Below, piece after piece: positions 46,703-61,631 of a stretch of 64,000 nt of DNA. Source of the stretch: an uncultured Cellulomonas sp. (lineage in GTDB: Bacteria; Actinomycetota; Actinomycetes; Actinomycetales; Cellulomonadaceae); NCBI RefSeq assembly GCF_947494015.1, contig NZ_CANLTL010000009.1:147204-211203 (forward strand), in the 5' to 3' direction. Both the position numbers and the translations under genes were made by a program. The stretch's first letter is position 1. Every line of letters begins with the position of its first letter. Under the pieces are notes generated by a model that saw nothing but the letters and a program-made list of their open reading frames with translations, did not search any database and had not been told where the DNA came from.

Positions 46703-48952
46703 ATGGCGATGCGATCTCAACCAGGGACGACCCCCCGACGGAGGCGACGCGGGCGACGGGGACGGACGGCGCTGGCTGCCGTCGCGGCCGCCACGCTCGG
46801 AGCCGCGACGCTGGTGGTCGTGCCCTCCGCGACGGCGGCCGGGGTGTCCGCGGACCCGTGGGTGGGGGAGGTGCCGAACAACCCCATCTCCGACGTCTAC
46901 CGGTTCACGGTGCCGGCGGAGGCGGTGACCGCGGCGACCGGGATCGAGGACGGCCTGGTGGCGGTCCACGGCAACTTCGGCCCGGGCAAGGCGTGGACCA
47001 CGCTGAACACCGGCGGCAACGGGCCGAACCTGACCGCGACGATCGGCCCGCTGGAGCCGGGCCTGTACTACTACGAGTACGCCGTGCGTCCGGCCGTGGA
47101 CCAGGACGTCGTCACCTTCCGCAACCCCGCCGCACCGCAGGAGGTGACGTCGAAGCCGACCTACAGCACCCTGTTCGTCAGCGGGCCGGGGGCGGAGTGG
47201 CTCGAGGACGTGGCCGGCGGCGGTGAGCTGCACGCGCTCGCCTACGGCAAGGGGGTCAGGCGCGACCACGAGGCGCTCGTCTGGACGCCGCCGGGGTACG
47301 ACGCCGACCGCAGGGAGCCCTACCCCGTCCTGTACCTGCTCCAGGACGAGGGCCAGAGCCCCCGCGAGTGGGCGGAGCTCGGGCGGCTCGGCCAGATCAT
47401 GGACAACCTCACGCTCGACGGGGACGCCGAGCCGATGGTGGTCGTCATGGGCGACAGCGCGGTCGAGGACCGCGCCCGCGTGACGAAGGACCTGGTGCCC
47501 GACGCGGAGGACGCGTTCAACATCTCCGACGAGGCGTCCGGCCGCGCGATCGCCGGGATCGGCGACGGCGCCGGGCAGGTGCTGGAGAACCTGGCCCTCA
47601 AGCCGCGCGAGTTCGGATCCGTCGGCCTGTTCTCGGGCAGCTACGACCAGGACATCAACCGGGGCCGGGTCAAGCGCATCAACCAGTCGACCGACCTCGT
47701 CCGCCTGTACGCGGGCAACGTCACCGACCCCGCCTACGACGACACCGTGGCCCTGCTGGACACGCTGACGGCCGCGGGTGTGGACGTCCAGTCCGACGGC
47801 TCGGACCCCGTGACCGGCGGGACCTGGGACACCTGGCAGAAGAATTTGCACGACTTCGCGCAGCGGATCTTCCAGGACGTCGACGACGAGGGCCCGAGCG
47901 AGGGTCACCTGCCGTTCGTCGAGCACGAGCTGCCCGCGCCCGGCACGACCCCGACGCCGTGGATCGACGAGAACGGCGTCGTGACGTTCGAGGTCGGCCC
48001 CGAGTTCGCCGACGCCAACAACGTCATGGTCTGGGGGAACTTCGGCCCGGCCGGGAGCTGGCCGCGCACCCCCATGGTCCAGCAGGCCGACGGCTCGTGG
48101 CGGCTGTCCCTGGCGGTCGAGGGCGGGTCGTACTACTACAAGTTCGTGGTGGACGGCGTCGACCACAAGGACGACGGCAACCCCACGACCGTGTTCTCGG
48201 AGCCGACGTGGAGCACCTTCACCGTCGAGGGTGACACGCTCCGCGGCCGGTACATGGCCGACGTGCCGGCCGAGGCGCAGGGCGAGGTCAGCGTCATGAC
48301 CTACCCGAGCACCGCGGGCGAGCAGCCGCGCTCGGCGTACGTGTGGACGCCTCCGGACTACGACGCGGACCGCGCCGAGGCCTACCCCGTGTTCTACCTG
48401 ATGCACGGTGGCGGGCAGACGTGGACCGACTGGCTCGAGGTCGGCCACATCGACCGCATCCTCGACAACCTCTACCTCCAGGACGAGATCGTCCCGATGG
48501 TGGTCGTCATGCCCAACGGCAACGGCGTGAACTTCCCCACGGAGATCACCACCCGGATTGCACCGGCCGCCGAGGCGCAGTTCAACGTCAGCTCCGAGGG
48601 CGACCAGCGCGCGCTCGCCGGCCTGTCGTTCGGCTCGGGCCTCACGCTGAGCACGCTGTGGGCGCACCCCGGTGAGTTCGGCTACATCGGCGCCATGTCG
48701 GCCTTCGGTGGCGTGCCGGCCAGCGCGGACGTCCAGGCGATCAACGAGGGCACCGAGCTGCTGCGGGTGTACTCCGGGGACGTGCAGGACTTCACCTACA
48801 ACGCGACGCTGTCGCTGCTGGCGTCCATGGACAACGCCGGCGTGGAGCACGAGTTCGCGCCGATCATCCCGGGTCCGCACAGCTGGGACGTCTGGCAGAA
48901 GGCGGTCATCGACTTCCTGCCCCGGCTGTTCACGGACGGTGCCGGCGCCTGA
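46703..48952 (+). CDS. Secreted esterase with duplicated E-set/esterase modules
   Basis: The 749-residue protein has a signal peptide (basic n-region, hydrophobic ALAAVAAATLGAATLVVV, cleavage near ATA-AG), then two copies of an immunoglobulin-like E-set domain plus an enterochelin-esterase-type alpha/beta hydrolase. Module 2 (from about residue 415) is intact: nucleophile Ser642 in GLSFGSG and His726 in GPHSWDVW. Module 1 has Asp288 where the Ser should be (GIGDGAG) and has lost the His (GGTWDTW at ~372-376), so it is probably inactive. Such proteins often deacylate plant polysaccharides; the substrate is not shown here. GAGAGG (46690-46695) precedes the ATG. Confidence 0.88.
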   Translation: MAMRSQPGTTPRRRRRGRRGRTALAAVAAATLGAATLVVVPSATAAGVSADPWVGEVPNNPISDVYRFTVPAEAVTAATGIEDGLVAVHGNFGPGKAWTTLNTGGNGPNLTATIGPLEPGLYYYEYAVRPAVDQDVVTFRNPAAPQEVTSKPTYSTLFVSGPGAEWLEDVAGGGELHALAYGKGVRRDHEALVWTPPGYDADRREPYPVLYLLQDEGQSPREWAELGRLGQIMDNLTLDGDAEPMVVVMGDSAVEDRARVTKDLVPDAEDAFNISDEASGRAIAGIGDGAGQVLENLALKPREFGSVGLFSGSYDQDINRGRVKRINQSTDLVRLYAGNVTDPAYDDTVALLDTLTAAGVDVQSDGSDPVTGGTWDTWQKNLHDFAQRIFQDVDDEGPSEGHLPFVEHELPAPGTTPTPWIDENGVVTFEVGPEFADANNVMVWGNFGPAGSWPRTPMVQQADGSWRLSLAVEGGSYYYKFVVDGVDHKDDGNPTTVFSEPTWSTFTVEGDTLRGRYMADVPAEAQGEVSVMTYPSTAGEQPRSAYVWTPPDYDADRAEAYPVFYLMHGGGQTWTDWLEVGHIDRILDNLYLQDEIVPMVVVMPNGNGVNFPTEITTRIAPAAEAQFNVSSEGDQRALAGLSFGSGLTLSTLWAHPGEFGYIGAMSAFGGVPASADVQAINEGTELLRVYSGDVQDFTYNATLSLLASMDNAGVEHEFAPIIPGPHSWDVWQKAVIDFLPRLFTDGAGA

Positions 48953-48973
48953 CGGCACCACCGGTCCCACCCA

Positions 48974-49010
48974 CGGCGCGGTCGACGGGCTCTGCCCGTC
49001 GGCCGCGCCG
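48974..49010. terminator. Bidirectional hairpin terminator
   Basis: A 16-bp stem with one G-T pair and the 5-nt loop CTCTG lies 22 bases after the esterase stop and 60 bases before the stop of the convergent minus-strand gene. It can serve both directions. No T-run is present. Confidence 0.7.
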
Positions 49011-49069
49011 CGGTCTGCGCAGGGCGCGATGCGACGGCGCAGCGGGCCGCCCACCCTGCTCGGCGGGTC

Positions 49070-49684
49070 TCAGAGCACCGAGAACCCACCCGGAAGACCG
49101 GTCCGTCCGGTCGCTGCCAGCAGCAGGGGCACCGAGGTCCCGTCCGCCACCGCGAGGTCGGCGACCAGCCCCAGCGCCTGCCTGGCGCTGCTCGGCGGCA
49201 CGTCGGCGTCGACCCCGAGCGCCGCGGCCAGGTCGGCGGTGTGCACCACGAGCTCGAACGTGCGCGTCGGCAGGTAGTCCGCGAGCCGCATCCCGCCGGC
49301 GATCGTGGTGAGCAGCGCGTCGGGGTCGGACCCGTGGACCAGCGGGACCACGCGCGCGGCGATCTGCCGCACCGCACCCGCAGGGTCGTCCCCGAGCGCC
49401 GCGCCCGCGTCGCGGCCACGCCGAGCGACCCCGGGGCCCGCGGCGATCGCACGGGTCGCCCGGTAGTAGTCCGGCGCCGAGGGCACGTCCACCGCGGTCG
49501 CGGGGTCGGCCAGGTACGCCTCCACGGTCAGCAGCGAGCGGCTGGTGTGGCCGACGAGCGCCCGCACGTCCCACTCACCCAACCCGGCTGCGTCCCACCG
49601 GCCGTCGACCAGGCCGGCCACCTGCACGAACCACTGCGCGGCGTCCGCGAACGCGGCGCGCGACGCCCTCCACGAGCCCGTCAT
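49070..49684 (-). CDS. DinB/mycothiol-dependent maleylpyruvate isomerase-like protein
   Basis: The 204-residue protein has the MDMPI N-terminal four-helix pattern: AAQWFVQVAGLVDGRWDAAGLGEWDVRALVGHTSRSLLTVEAYL, and later TRTFELVVHTADLAAALG with the metal-ligand histidine. Family members bind a metal and often use mycothiol, the actinobacterial thiol. The exact substrate is unknown. ATG 49684 gives MTGSWRAS; the longer upstream frame is low complexity. It follows the GNAT gene by 35 bases on the same strand. Confidence 0.8.
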   Translation of the reverse strand: MTGSWRASRAAFADAAQWFVQVAGLVDGRWDAAGLGEWDVRALVGHTSRSLLTVEAYLADPATAVDVPSAPDYYRATRAIAAGPGVARRGRDAGAALGDDPAGAVRQIAARVVPLVHGSDPDALLTTIAGGMRLADYLPTRTFELVVHTADLAAALGVDADVPPSSARQALGLVADLAVADGTSVPLLLAATGRTGLPGGFSVL

Positions 49685-49719
49685 CGCGTCCTCCCGATGT
49701 GTCGAGGTCCGGACCGACG

Positions 49720-50247
49720 TCACACGGTCCGGGCCAGCAGCGCGACCCGTACCTCGCCGCCCTTGGTGACCTGCTCGCCGACCTGCGCGAACCCCAGCCG
49801 TCCGTGGAAGGCGAGCGATCCGGGGTTCGGCGGCTCGAGGTTCACCTCGCACGTCACCTCGCCGAGCCCGAGCCGGTGCGCCCGGTCCAGGACGGCGGCG
49901 TACATCAGCCGACCCAGCCCGCGGCCGTGCGCGTGCGGGGCGACGACGATCCGGTCCACGTACAGCGAGCCCGGTCGGTGGGTGGCGAACCACCGGTAGT
50001 TCTCGCTGTCGTAGTCGGCGTCCGGCGCGAGTGCGAGCAGGAAGGCCAGCGGCGCGCCGTCGTCGTCCGGCACGGTGATCGCCACCTCGCAGCGCGGGAC
50101 GTGCGCGGCCAGCCCGGCGACGCCCAGGGTGTTGACCGCGGGCACCGCCGCGTCGTTCAGCTCGGCCAGCGCCTCGAGGTCCCCGGGCGTGATCGGGCGT
50201 GGGGCAGCGGTGTCGCGGACCGGGCCGTCGCCCGCGCCGCCGCTCAC
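49720..50247 (-). CDS. GNAT-family N-acetyltransferase
   Basis: The 175-residue protein has a GNAT fold with the acetyl-CoA loop IVVAPHAHGRGLGRLMYAAVLDRAHRLG and a C-terminal FHGRLGFAQVGEQ. The segment GSLYVDRIVVAPHAHGRGLG is typical of RimI-like or small-molecule acetyltransferases. The substrate is unknown. GTG 50247 overlaps the stop of the upstream DsbA-like gene (GTGA), so it is translationally coupled. Confidence 0.82.
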   Translation of the reverse strand: MSGGAGDGPVRDTAAPRPITPGDLEALAELNDAAVPAVNTLGVAGLAAHVPRCEVAITVPDDDGAPLAFLLALAPDADYDSENYRWFATHRPGSLYVDRIVVAPHAHGRGLGRLMYAAVLDRAHRLGLGEVTCEVNLEPPNPGSLAFHGRLGFAQVGEQVTKGGEVRVALLARTV

Positions 50248-50930
50248 CGTTCGGCCTCCCACGCGCGCTCCAGCGCCTCGGTGAACAGCTCGGTGGGCTG
50301 TGCGCCGGAGACGCCCAGGCGCCGGTCGAGGACGAAGAACGGCACCCCGGAGACCCGTACGGTCCGGCCCTCCTCCAGGTCGGCGAGCACGTCGTCGGCG
50401 GCGTCGTCGTCGGCCAGGGACGCGCGGACCTCGCCCGCGTCCAGGCCGACGTCGGCGGCGATCCCGGCGAGCACCTCCCGGTCGTCGACCGCGAGCCCCC
50501 GCGTGAAGTGCGCGCTCATCAGCGCCTCGACCACCGCGTCGGCCAGCTCGGGGCTGCGGCGGCGCGCGAGGTGCACGAGGCGGTGCGCGTCGAAGGTGTT
50601 GGCCGGGCGCACGGTGTCGAACCGCAGGTCCAGCCCCACGCCCGCGGCCACCGCGGTGACGTGGGTGAACATCTCCTGCACGTCCGCCAGCGGCAGCATC
50701 TTCGCCTCGGCGAGCATCTCGGCCTCGGAGAGCGCGGACCCGACCGGCGCCTCGGGGGACAGCTGGTAGCTGCGCCAGCGCACCTCGACGTGCTCGCGGT
50801 GGGGGAAGGTGCGCAGCGCGGCGGCGAACCGTCGCCGCCCGATGTAGCACCAGGGGCAGGCGACGTCGGCCCAGATCTCGACCCGCAGCGGCCGCACCCG
50901 GGTGATGGTGGTGGTGGCGGGGGTGGTCAT
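50244..50930 (-). CDS. DsbA/FrnE-family thioredoxin-fold oxidoreductase
   Basis: The 228-residue protein has the FrnE-like pattern: [19 protein letters not shown] with the active-site CPWC (Cys25, Cys28), [10 protein letters not shown], and [20 protein letters not shown] containing the cis-Pro loop. There is no signal peptide, so it acts in the cytoplasm, probably as a thiol-disulfide isomerase-like enzyme. It is coupled to the oxidoreductase upstream by an ATGA overlap. Confidence 0.88.
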   Translation of the reverse strand: MTTPATTTITRVRPLRVEIWADVACPWCYIGRRRFAAALRTFPHREHVEVRWRSYQLSPEAPVGSALSEAEMLAEAKMLPLADVQEMFTHVTAVAAGVGLDLRFDTVRPANTFDAHRLVHLARRRSPELADAVVEALMSAHFTRGLAVDDREVLAGIAADVGLDAGEVRASLADDDAADDVLADLEEGRTVRVSGVPFFVLDRRLGVSGAQPTELFTEALERAWEAER

Positions 50931-51910
50931 GGGTGCAGCAGGACCTTCCCGGTGGTGGCCCGGCCCTCGAGGGCCCGGTGCGCATCGGCGGCGTCGGCGA
51001 GCGCGAACGTCGCGCCGATCCGGACGTCGAGCGTCCCGGCGCGGACGGCGTCCCACAGGTCGTCGGCCCGCCGGACCAGCTCGGCGCGGGTGGCGACGTA
51101 GTGCCCGAGCGTCGGCCGGGTCAGGTACAGCGAACCGGCGGCGTTCAGCCGCTGCGGGTCGACCGGGGGGACCGGCCCGGACGCCGCGCCGAACAGCGCG
51201 AGGCCGCCGCGCGGGCGCAGCGACGCCAGCGACGCGTCGAAGGTGGAGCGTCCGACGCCGTCGAACACGGTGTGCACGCCGGCCCCGCCGGTCAGGTCGC
51301 GCACCCGCGCGGGCAGCTCGGTCGTGAGGTCGTCGAGCTCGGTGTAGCGGATGACGTCGGCGGCACCGGCGGCCCGGGACAGCTCCTCCTTCTGCGCCGA
51401 TCCCACGGTGGTGATCACGCGGGCCCCGCGCGCGACCGCGAGCTGGGTGAGCAGCAGCCCGACACCGCCCGCACCGGCGTGCACCAGCACGTCCTGCCCC
51501 ACCTCGACCGGGAAGGTGGACGTCGCCAGGTAGTGCGCGGTCAGCCCCTGCAGCAGGAGCGCGGCCGCGACGTCGTCGTCCACGCCGTCCGGGACGGGGA
51601 CGGCCTCGTCGGCCGCGACGAGCACCCGCTCGGCGTAGGAGCCGGCGGCGTTGCTCCAGGCGACCCGGTCGCCGACCGCGAGGCCCACCACGTCGTCGCC
51701 GAGCGCCGCGACCCGGCCCGACCCCTCGAACCCGACGACGTGCGGGTAGTCGACCGGGTAGACCCCGGAGCGACGGTAGGCGTCGATGAAGTTGACGCCC
51801 GCCGCCGCCACGTCGACCAGGACCTCGCCCGGTCCCGGGGTGGGCACGGGCAGGTCGTCCAGGCTCAGGACCTCGGGTCCGCCGGCGGCGGTGGCTCGGA
51901 TGGCTCGCAT
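50927..51910 (-). CDS. NADPH:quinone oxidoreductase (zeta-crystallin family)
   Basis: The 327-residue medium-chain dehydrogenase has an N-terminal catalytic domain ([30 protein letters not shown]) and a Rossmann domain with [26 protein letters not shown]. It lacks the structural zinc cysteines, as expected for QorA-type enzymes that reduce quinones. ATG 51910 lies eight bases after a TATGTT box on the minus strand. It heads a coupled run with the DsbA-like and GNAT genes. Confidence 0.88.
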   Translation of the reverse strand: MRAIRATAAGGPEVLSLDDLPVPTPGPGEVLVDVAAAGVNFIDAYRRSGVYPVDYPHVVGFEGSGRVAALGDDVVGLAVGDRVAWSNAAGSYAERVLVAADEAVPVPDGVDDDVAAALLLQGLTAHYLATSTFPVEVGQDVLVHAGAGGVGLLLTQLAVARGARVITTVGSAQKEELSRAAGAADVIRYTELDDLTTELPARVRDLTGGAGVHTVFDGVGRSTFDASLASLRPRGGLALFGAASGPVPPVDPQRLNAAGSLYLTRPTLGHYVATRAELVRRADDLWDAVRAGTLDVRIGATFALADAADAHRALEGRATTGKVLLHP

Positions 51911-51918
51911 GTCGGGGC

Positions 51919-51924
51919 AACATA
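51919..51924 (-). promoter_or_regulatory. -10 box of a leaderless promoter for the oxidoreductase gene
   Basis: On the minus strand TATGTT lies eight bases before the ATG. It is back to back with the argC control region, about 60 bases away. Confidence 0.5.
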
Positions 51925-51980
51925 CTCGTGCCCGCGGGTCATCCCTCGCGTCGCGCCGGACCGCCCCCCGCGCGTCGTCG

Positions 51981-52018
51981 ACATGCATCGACCTGCATTG
52001 CGGTGTATGGTCATGCAT
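51981..52018 (+). promoter_or_regulatory. Two ARG-box-like ArgR sites over the argC promoter
   Basis: CATGCATCGACCTGCATTG (51982-52000) and GTATGGTCATGCATA (52005-52019) contain symmetric ATGCAT/TGCAT half-sites like known actinobacterial ARG boxes. The second box includes the -10 hexamer TATGGT (52006-52011), so ArgR binding would block transcription. ArgR is encoded in the operon (57622-58317). The spacing of two adjacent boxes fits binding of an ArgR hexamer. Confidence 0.7.
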
Positions 52019-53089
52019 ATGTCCTTCTCCGTCGCCGTCGCCGGCGCCAGCGGCTACGCCGGGGGTGAGGCGCTCCGGCTGCTCCTGGGTCACCCCGAGG
52101 CGCGCATCGGCACGCTGACGGCCCACGCGAGCGCCGGCACCATGCTCGGCGAGCACCACCCGCACCTCGTCGGGCTGGCCGACCGCGTGCTGGCGCCGAC
52201 CAGCGCCGAGACGCTGTCCGGGCACGACGTCGTCGTCCTCGGCCTGCCGCACGGCGCGTCCGGCGCCGTCGCCGCCGAGCTGGGTGACGACGTCCTCGTG
52301 CTGGACCTCGGCGCGGACCACCGGCTCGCCGACGCCGCCGCCTGGTCGGTCTTCTACGGCGGGGAGCACGCCGGGCACTGGCCGTACGGGCTGCCCGAGC
52401 TCATGCACGCCGGGGAGCGGACCGCGACCGCGCAGCGGGCCGCGCTCGCCGGGGCCCGCCGGGTCGCCGTCCCGGGGTGCAACGTCACCGCGGTGACCCT
52501 GGGACTGCAGCCGGGTGTCGCCGCGGGCGTCATCGAGCCCACGGACCTCGTCGCCGTGCTCGCCAACGGCTACTCCGGCGCGGGCAAGGCACTCAAGCCC
52601 CACCTGCTCGCCGCGGAGGGGCTCGGCTCGGCCCAGCCGTACGCCGTCGGCGGCACGCACCGGCACATCCCCGAGATCGAGCAGAACCTGCAGGTCGCCG
52701 GGGCGGCGTCGGTGTCGATCTCCTTCACGCCGACCCTCGTGCCGATGGCGCGCGGCATCCTGGCGACCGCCACGGCGCGCCTGGCCCCCGGGGCCGACGC
52801 CGCCGCCGTGCGCGCCGCCTGGGAGAGCGCCTACGCCGACGAGCCGTTCGTGCACCTGCTCCCGGCCGCGTCGGGGGGCGCACTGCGCTGGCCGACGACG
52901 GCCGCCACCACCGGCGCGAACACCGCGCTCGTCCAGGTCGCCGTCGACGAGCGGGCCGGGCGGGTCGTGACCGTCACCGCCATCGACAACCTGGTCAAGG
53001 GCACCGCCGGCGGCGCCGTCCAGTCCCTCAACCTCGCGCTCGGCCTGCCGGAGACGCTCGGCCTGACCACGAACGGAACCGCACCGTGA
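52019..53089 (+). CDS. argC: N-acetyl-gamma-glutamyl-phosphate reductase ArgC
   Basis: ArgC reduces N-acetylglutamyl phosphate with NADPH. The 356-residue protein has the dinucleotide loop [39 protein letters not shown], the catalytic Cys in [15 protein letters not shown], and [17 protein letters not shown] 52019 is seven bases after the TATGGT -10; ATG 52013 is also in frame but would start upstream of the predicted +1. It is the first gene of argCJBDFRGH. Confidence 0.96.
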   Translation: MSFSVAVAGASGYAGGEALRLLLGHPEARIGTLTAHASAGTMLGEHHPHLVGLADRVLAPTSAETLSGHDVVVLGLPHGASGAVAAELGDDVLVLDLGADHRLADAAAWSVFYGGEHAGHWPYGLPELMHAGERTATAQRAALAGARRVAVPGCNVTAVTLGLQPGVAAGVIEPTDLVAVLANGYSGAGKALKPHLLAAEGLGSAQPYAVGGTHRHIPEIEQNLQVAGAASVSISFTPTLVPMARGILATATARLAPGADAAAVRAAWESAYADEPFVHLLPAASGGALRWPTTAATTGANTALVQVAVDERAGRVVTVTAIDNLVKGTAGGAVQSLNLALGLPETLGLTTNGTAP

Positions 53090-53137
53090 GCCGGGGGAGG
53101 CGCTGGGAGCGCAGCGAGCAGGGCACCGCCGGCGAAC
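53083..53137 (+). repeat. Arg-operon repeat, copy 1
   Basis: A 55-bp unit that begins in the last codon of argC, contains its stop, and fills the argC-argJ gap. It is identical to copy 2, 60 bases later, and matches copy 3 at 57557-57609 with one mismatch. The unit can fold: CGCTG and CAGCG flank GGAGCG inside an outer GGCG/CGCC pair. Confidence 0.92.
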
Positions 53138-53142
53138 CGCAG

Positions 53143-53197
53143 ACCGTGAGCCGGGGGAGGCGCTGGGAGCGCAGCGAGCAGGGCACCGCCGGCGAAC
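53143..53197 (+). repeat. Arg-operon repeat, copy 2
   Basis: Exact 55-bp duplicate of copy 1 at a 60-bp period. It ends one base before the AGGAG ribosome-binding site of argJ, so the repeat array separates two otherwise close genes without touching their signals. Confidence 0.92.
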
Positions 53198-53207
53198 AGG
53201 AGAACTC

Positions 53208-54371
53208 ATGACCGTCACCCACCCCCGCGGCTTCCGGGCCGCCGGCGTCGCCGCCGGGCTCAAGTCGACCGGTGCCCCCGACATCGCCCTCGTCGTCAAC
53301 GACGGTCCGCTCGCCGTGGGGGCGGCGGTGTTCACCACCAACCGCGTCCAGGCCGCCCCGATCCTGTGGTCGCGCCAGGCCGTGTCCGACGGCGTCGCGT
53401 CCGCGGTCGTCCTGAACTCGGGCGGCGCGAACGCGTGCACCGGTCCGGAGGGGTTCGCGGACACGCACGCCACCGCCGAGCACACCGCGGACGCGCTGGG
53501 CGTCTCGGCGGGTGACGTCCTGGTCTGCTCGACCGGACTGATCGGCGTCCGGCTGCCGATGGACCGCCTGCTCGCCGGGGTCACCGCCGCCGCGGGCGCG
53601 CTCACCGCCGACGGCGGCGCCGACGCGGCCACCGCGATCATGACCACGGACAGCGTGCCCAAGACCGTCGTCGTCGAGCGTGCCGGCTGGTCCGTGGGGG
53701 GGATGGCCAAGGGCGCCGGGATGCTCGCCCCCGGCCTGGCGACGATGCTCAGCGTCCTGACCACCGACGCCGAGTGCACCGCCGAGGACGCCGACGCCGC
53801 CCTGCGCGCCGCCACCCGCCTCACCTTCGACCGCGTCGACTCCGACGGCTGCATGTCCACCAACGACACCGTCGCCCTGCTGGCGTCCGGGGCGTCCGGG
53901 GTCCGGGTCGGCCGCGAGGAGCTGACCGCCGCCCTGACCGACGCGTGCGCAACTCTGTCCCGCGCGCTGGTCGCCGACGCCGAGGGCGCGAGCCACGAGA
54001 TCGCCGTGACGGTCACCGGCGCCCACACCGAGGACGCCGCCGTCGCGGTCGCGCGGTCGGTCACGCGCTCGAACCTGTTCAAGGCCGCCGTGTTCGGCAA
54101 CGACCCCAACTGGGGCCGGGTCCTGGCCGCGGTGGGCACGGTCCCGGCCGACGTCGCCCCCTTCGACCCGGACCGCATCGACGTCACCATCAACGGCGTC
54201 ACGGTGTGCCGCGCCGGCGGCGTCGGGGACGACCGCGAGGGCGTCGACCTCGCGTCGGCGCGCGAGGTGCGCGTGCAGGTCGACCTGCACGCCGGCGACG
54301 CCGGCGCCACCGTGTGGACCAACGACCTCACGCACGACTACGTCCACGAGAACAGCGCCTACTCCTCATGA
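53208..54371 (+). CDS. argJ: Glutamate N-acetyltransferase / amino-acid acetyltransferase ArgJ
   Basis: ArgJ moves acetyl from N-acetylornithine to glutamate and may also make N-acetylglutamate from acetyl-CoA. The 387-residue precursor has the self-cleavage site [11 protein letters not shown] (before Thr179), [32 protein letters not shown] and [22 protein letters not shown] lies five bases before the ATG. The stop overlaps argB (ATGA). Confidence 0.97.
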   Translation: MTVTHPRGFRAAGVAAGLKSTGAPDIALVVNDGPLAVGAAVFTTNRVQAAPILWSRQAVSDGVASAVVLNSGGANACTGPEGFADTHATAEHTADALGVSAGDVLVCSTGLIGVRLPMDRLLAGVTAAAGALTADGGADAATAIMTTDSVPKTVVVERAGWSVGGMAKGAGMLAPGLATMLSVLTTDAECTAEDADAALRAATRLTFDRVDSDGCMSTNDTVALLASGASGVRVGREELTAALTDACATLSRALVADAEGASHEIAVTVTGAHTEDAAVAVARSVTRSNLFKAAVFGNDPNWGRVLAAVGTVPADVAPFDPDRIDVTINGVTVCRAGGVGDDREGVDLASAREVRVQVDLHAGDAGATVWTNDLTHDYVHENSAYSS

Positions 54372-55350
54372 CCGACATCGCCCCCGACCACGACGACTTC
54401 GACGTCCGCACCGGCCTCTTCCCGCAGCAGAAGGCCGAGGTGCTCATCGAGGCGCTGCCCTGGCTGCAGCGCTTCGCCGGGGCCCTGGTGGTGGTCAAGT
54501 ACGGCGGCAACGCCATGATCGACGACGACCTCAAGCGCGCCTTCGCCCAGGACATGGTGTTCCTGCGCCAGGTGGGGCTGCGCCCCGTCGTCGTGCACGG
54601 CGGCGGACCGCAGATCAACGCGATGCTGGACCGGCTCGGCATCGAGTCCGAGTTCCGCGGCGGGCTGCGCGTGACGACGCCCGAGGCCATGGACGTGGTC
54701 CGGATGGTGCTCACCGGGCAGGTGTCCCGCGAGCTCGTCGGCCTGCTCAACTCCCACGGCCCGTACGCGGTCGGCCTCTCCGGCGAGGACGGGGCGCTGC
54801 TGCAGGCGCGGCGGCGCACCGCCGTGGTGGACGGCCGGACGGTCGACATCGGCCTGGTGGGCGACGTCGTCGAGGTGAACCCGGGCGCCGTCCTGGACCT
54901 GCTCGACGCCGGCCGCATCCCCGTGGTGTCGACCGTCGCCCCGGACGTCGACGACCCGACCCAGGTGCTCAACGTCAACGCCGACACCGCCGCGGCCGCG
55001 CTCGCCGTCGCCCTGGGCGCCCGCAAGCTCATCGTGCTGACCGACGTCGAGGGGCTGTACACCTCCTGGCCGGACCGCAGCTCGCTCGTGCGCCGCATCC
55101 GCGCGTCGTCCCTCACCGAGCTGCTGCCCACCCTGGACCACGGGATGCGGCCCAAGATGGAGGCGTGCTGGCGGGCCGTGTCCGGCGGCGTCGGGCGGGC
55201 GCACGTCATCGACGGCCGGCAGCCGCACTCGGTCCTCGTCGAGGTGTTCACGTCCGAGGGCGTGGGCACCATGGTCCTGCCCGACGACGAGCCCGTCCCC
55301 TCGCCGTTCACCGGCGCGATCCCCGTCGTCGTCGACCCGAGAGGCCAGTC

Positions 55351-55354
<4 letters not shown>
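54368..55354 (+). CDS. argB: Acetylglutamate kinase ArgB
   Basis: ArgB phosphorylates N-acetylglutamate, usually the arginine feedback point. The 328-residue protein has [63 protein letters not shown] and [11 protein letters not shown]. An N-terminal helix ([18 protein letters not shown]), typical of arginine-sensitive hexameric forms, is present, so feedback inhibition is likely. ATGA overlaps link it to argJ and argD. Confidence 0.97.
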
Positions 55355-57609
<2,255 letters not shown>

Positions 57610-57621
57610 GCCGGTGGCACC

Positions 57622-58316
57622 GTGAGCGCCGCCGCCCGGGCCGGTGCCCCGGCGCCGCACGCCGCGGCCGGGTCCGCCCGCGAGTCCGCCCGCGACGCCG
57701 CCCGGCTGCCCGCGACCAAGGCGGCCCGCCACGCGCTCATCGCGACGCTGCTCGCCCGCCGGCCGGTGCACTCCCAGACCGAGCTGGCCGGCCAGCTCGC
57801 CGAGGCGGGCGTGTCGGTGACCCAGGCGACGCTGTCGCGGGACCTCGTCGAGCTGCGCGCGGTGAAGATCCGCACGTCCGACGGGACGCTGGCCTACGCG
57901 ATCCCGGCCGAGGGCGGCGACCGCAGCCCGCAGCCGGCCCCGGACGTCGAGTACCTCGCGGCCCGGCTCGCACGGCTGTGCGCCGAGCTGCTCGTCACGG
58001 CGGACTCCGCGGGCAACCTGGTCGTGCTGCGCACACCCCCGGGCGCGGCGCAGTTCCTCGCCTCCGCGATCGACCACTCGGTGCTGCCCGCGGTCATGGG
58101 CACCATCGCCGGCGACGACACGGTGCTGGTGATCGCGCGCGAGAGCCCGGCCGGTGTCCCGCCGGGCGCCGCCGGGGCCGCGCTCGCCGAGCGCTTCCTC
58201 GAGCTGGCCTCCCGCGGCGCAGCCGGGCCGGACCCCTCCGGCGGCCCACCGGGCGCCGTACCGGCCGCCGACTCCGAGCCTTCCCCACTTCGCACCACCG
58301 ACGAAAGAGAACTGTG

Positions 58317-58317
<1 letters not shown>
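57622..58317 (+). CDS. argR: Arginine repressor ArgR
   Basis: ArgR binds ARG boxes as an arginine-bound hexamer. The 231-residue protein has a winged-helix domain near residues 35-100 ([27 protein letters not shown]) and a C-terminal domain with the [14 protein letters not shown] motif that binds arginine and forms trimers. It is longer than the usual ~150-170 residues: ~30 extra Ala-rich residues at the N-terminus and a ~45-residue Pro/Gly/Ser-rich tail. GTG 57622 follows copy 3 of the repeat. The stop overlaps argG. Targets in this window are the boxes before argC. Confidence 0.94.
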
Positions 58318-61069
<2,752 letters not shown>

Positions 61070-61070
61070 C

Positions 61071-61631
61071 GTGACCGACCCCGTCGTCGCCGACCTCGCG
61101 GGGCGGGTCCGAGCCGCCACCCCACGGCTGGGCGCGACCCGGCTGGTCGTGGTGGACGGCCCGGCCGGCTCCGGGAAGACGACGCTGGCCGGGCGCCTGG
61201 CGCACGCGCTCGGGGCGCCGGTCCTGCACGCCGACGACCTGCTCGCCGGCTGGGGCGACCTCGAGGGGTGGTGGGCACGGCTGGACGCCTGGGTGCTCGC
61301 CCCGCTGGCGGCGGGCCGGCCGGGCCGGTACCGCCGCTACGACTGGGTCGCCGGGGCGTTCGCGGAGTGGCACGACGTGCCCGCGGGCGACGCGCTGGTG
61401 GTGGAGGGCTGCGGCTCCGCGCGCCGGGCCGCGGACGACGTCGCCGTCCTGTCGGTCTGGGTCGAGGCGGCCGACGACGTCCGGCTCGCCCGCGGCCTGG
61501 CACGCGACGGCGAGGGCATGCGCCCGCAGTGGCTCGCCTGGATGGCGGCCGAGCGGCGGCACTTCGCCGCCGAGCGGACCCGGGAGCGGGCCGATGTCGT
61601 CGTCGACGGTGAGCGAGCATGGCCGCCATGA
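61071..61631 (+). CDS. P-loop kinase, uridine-kinase-like
   Basis: The 186-residue protein has a Walker A motif, VVDGPAGSGKTTLAGRLA, near residue 25, HADDLLAGWGDLEGWWARLD, YDWVAGAFAEWHDVP and VVEGCGSAR, the pattern of small uridine-kinase-like NTPases in Actinobacteria. The substrate is not determined. GTG 61071 lies one base after the argH stop; its stop overlaps the glycosylase ATG (ATGA at 61628). Confidence 0.78.
   Translation: MTDPVVADLAGRVRAATPRLGATRLVVVDGPAGSGKTTLAGRLAHALGAPVLHADDLLAGWGDLEGWWARLDAWVLAPLAAGRPGRYRRYDWVAGAFAEWHDVPAGDALVVEGCGSARRAADDVAVLSVWVEAADDVRLARGLARDGEGMRPQWLAWMAAERRHFAAERTRERADVVVDGERAWPP

Noticed and set aside
53083..53197. Arg-operon repeats as a CRISPR array
   Set aside because: Only two adjacent units with a 5-base gap and no spacers; the third copy is 4.4 kb away and no cas genes are present.
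53083..53207. Repeat region as a small protein gene ([16 protein letters not shown] repeats)
   Set aside because: The open frame exists only because the DNA is repeated; it has no ribosome-binding site of its own and overlaps the argC stop and argJ signals.
50927..54331. 1134-codon minus-strand frame including the quinone oxidoreductase
   Set aside because: Only 50927-51910 is real; the upstream part is antisense to argC and argJ and has Ala/Arg/Thr-rich shadow composition.
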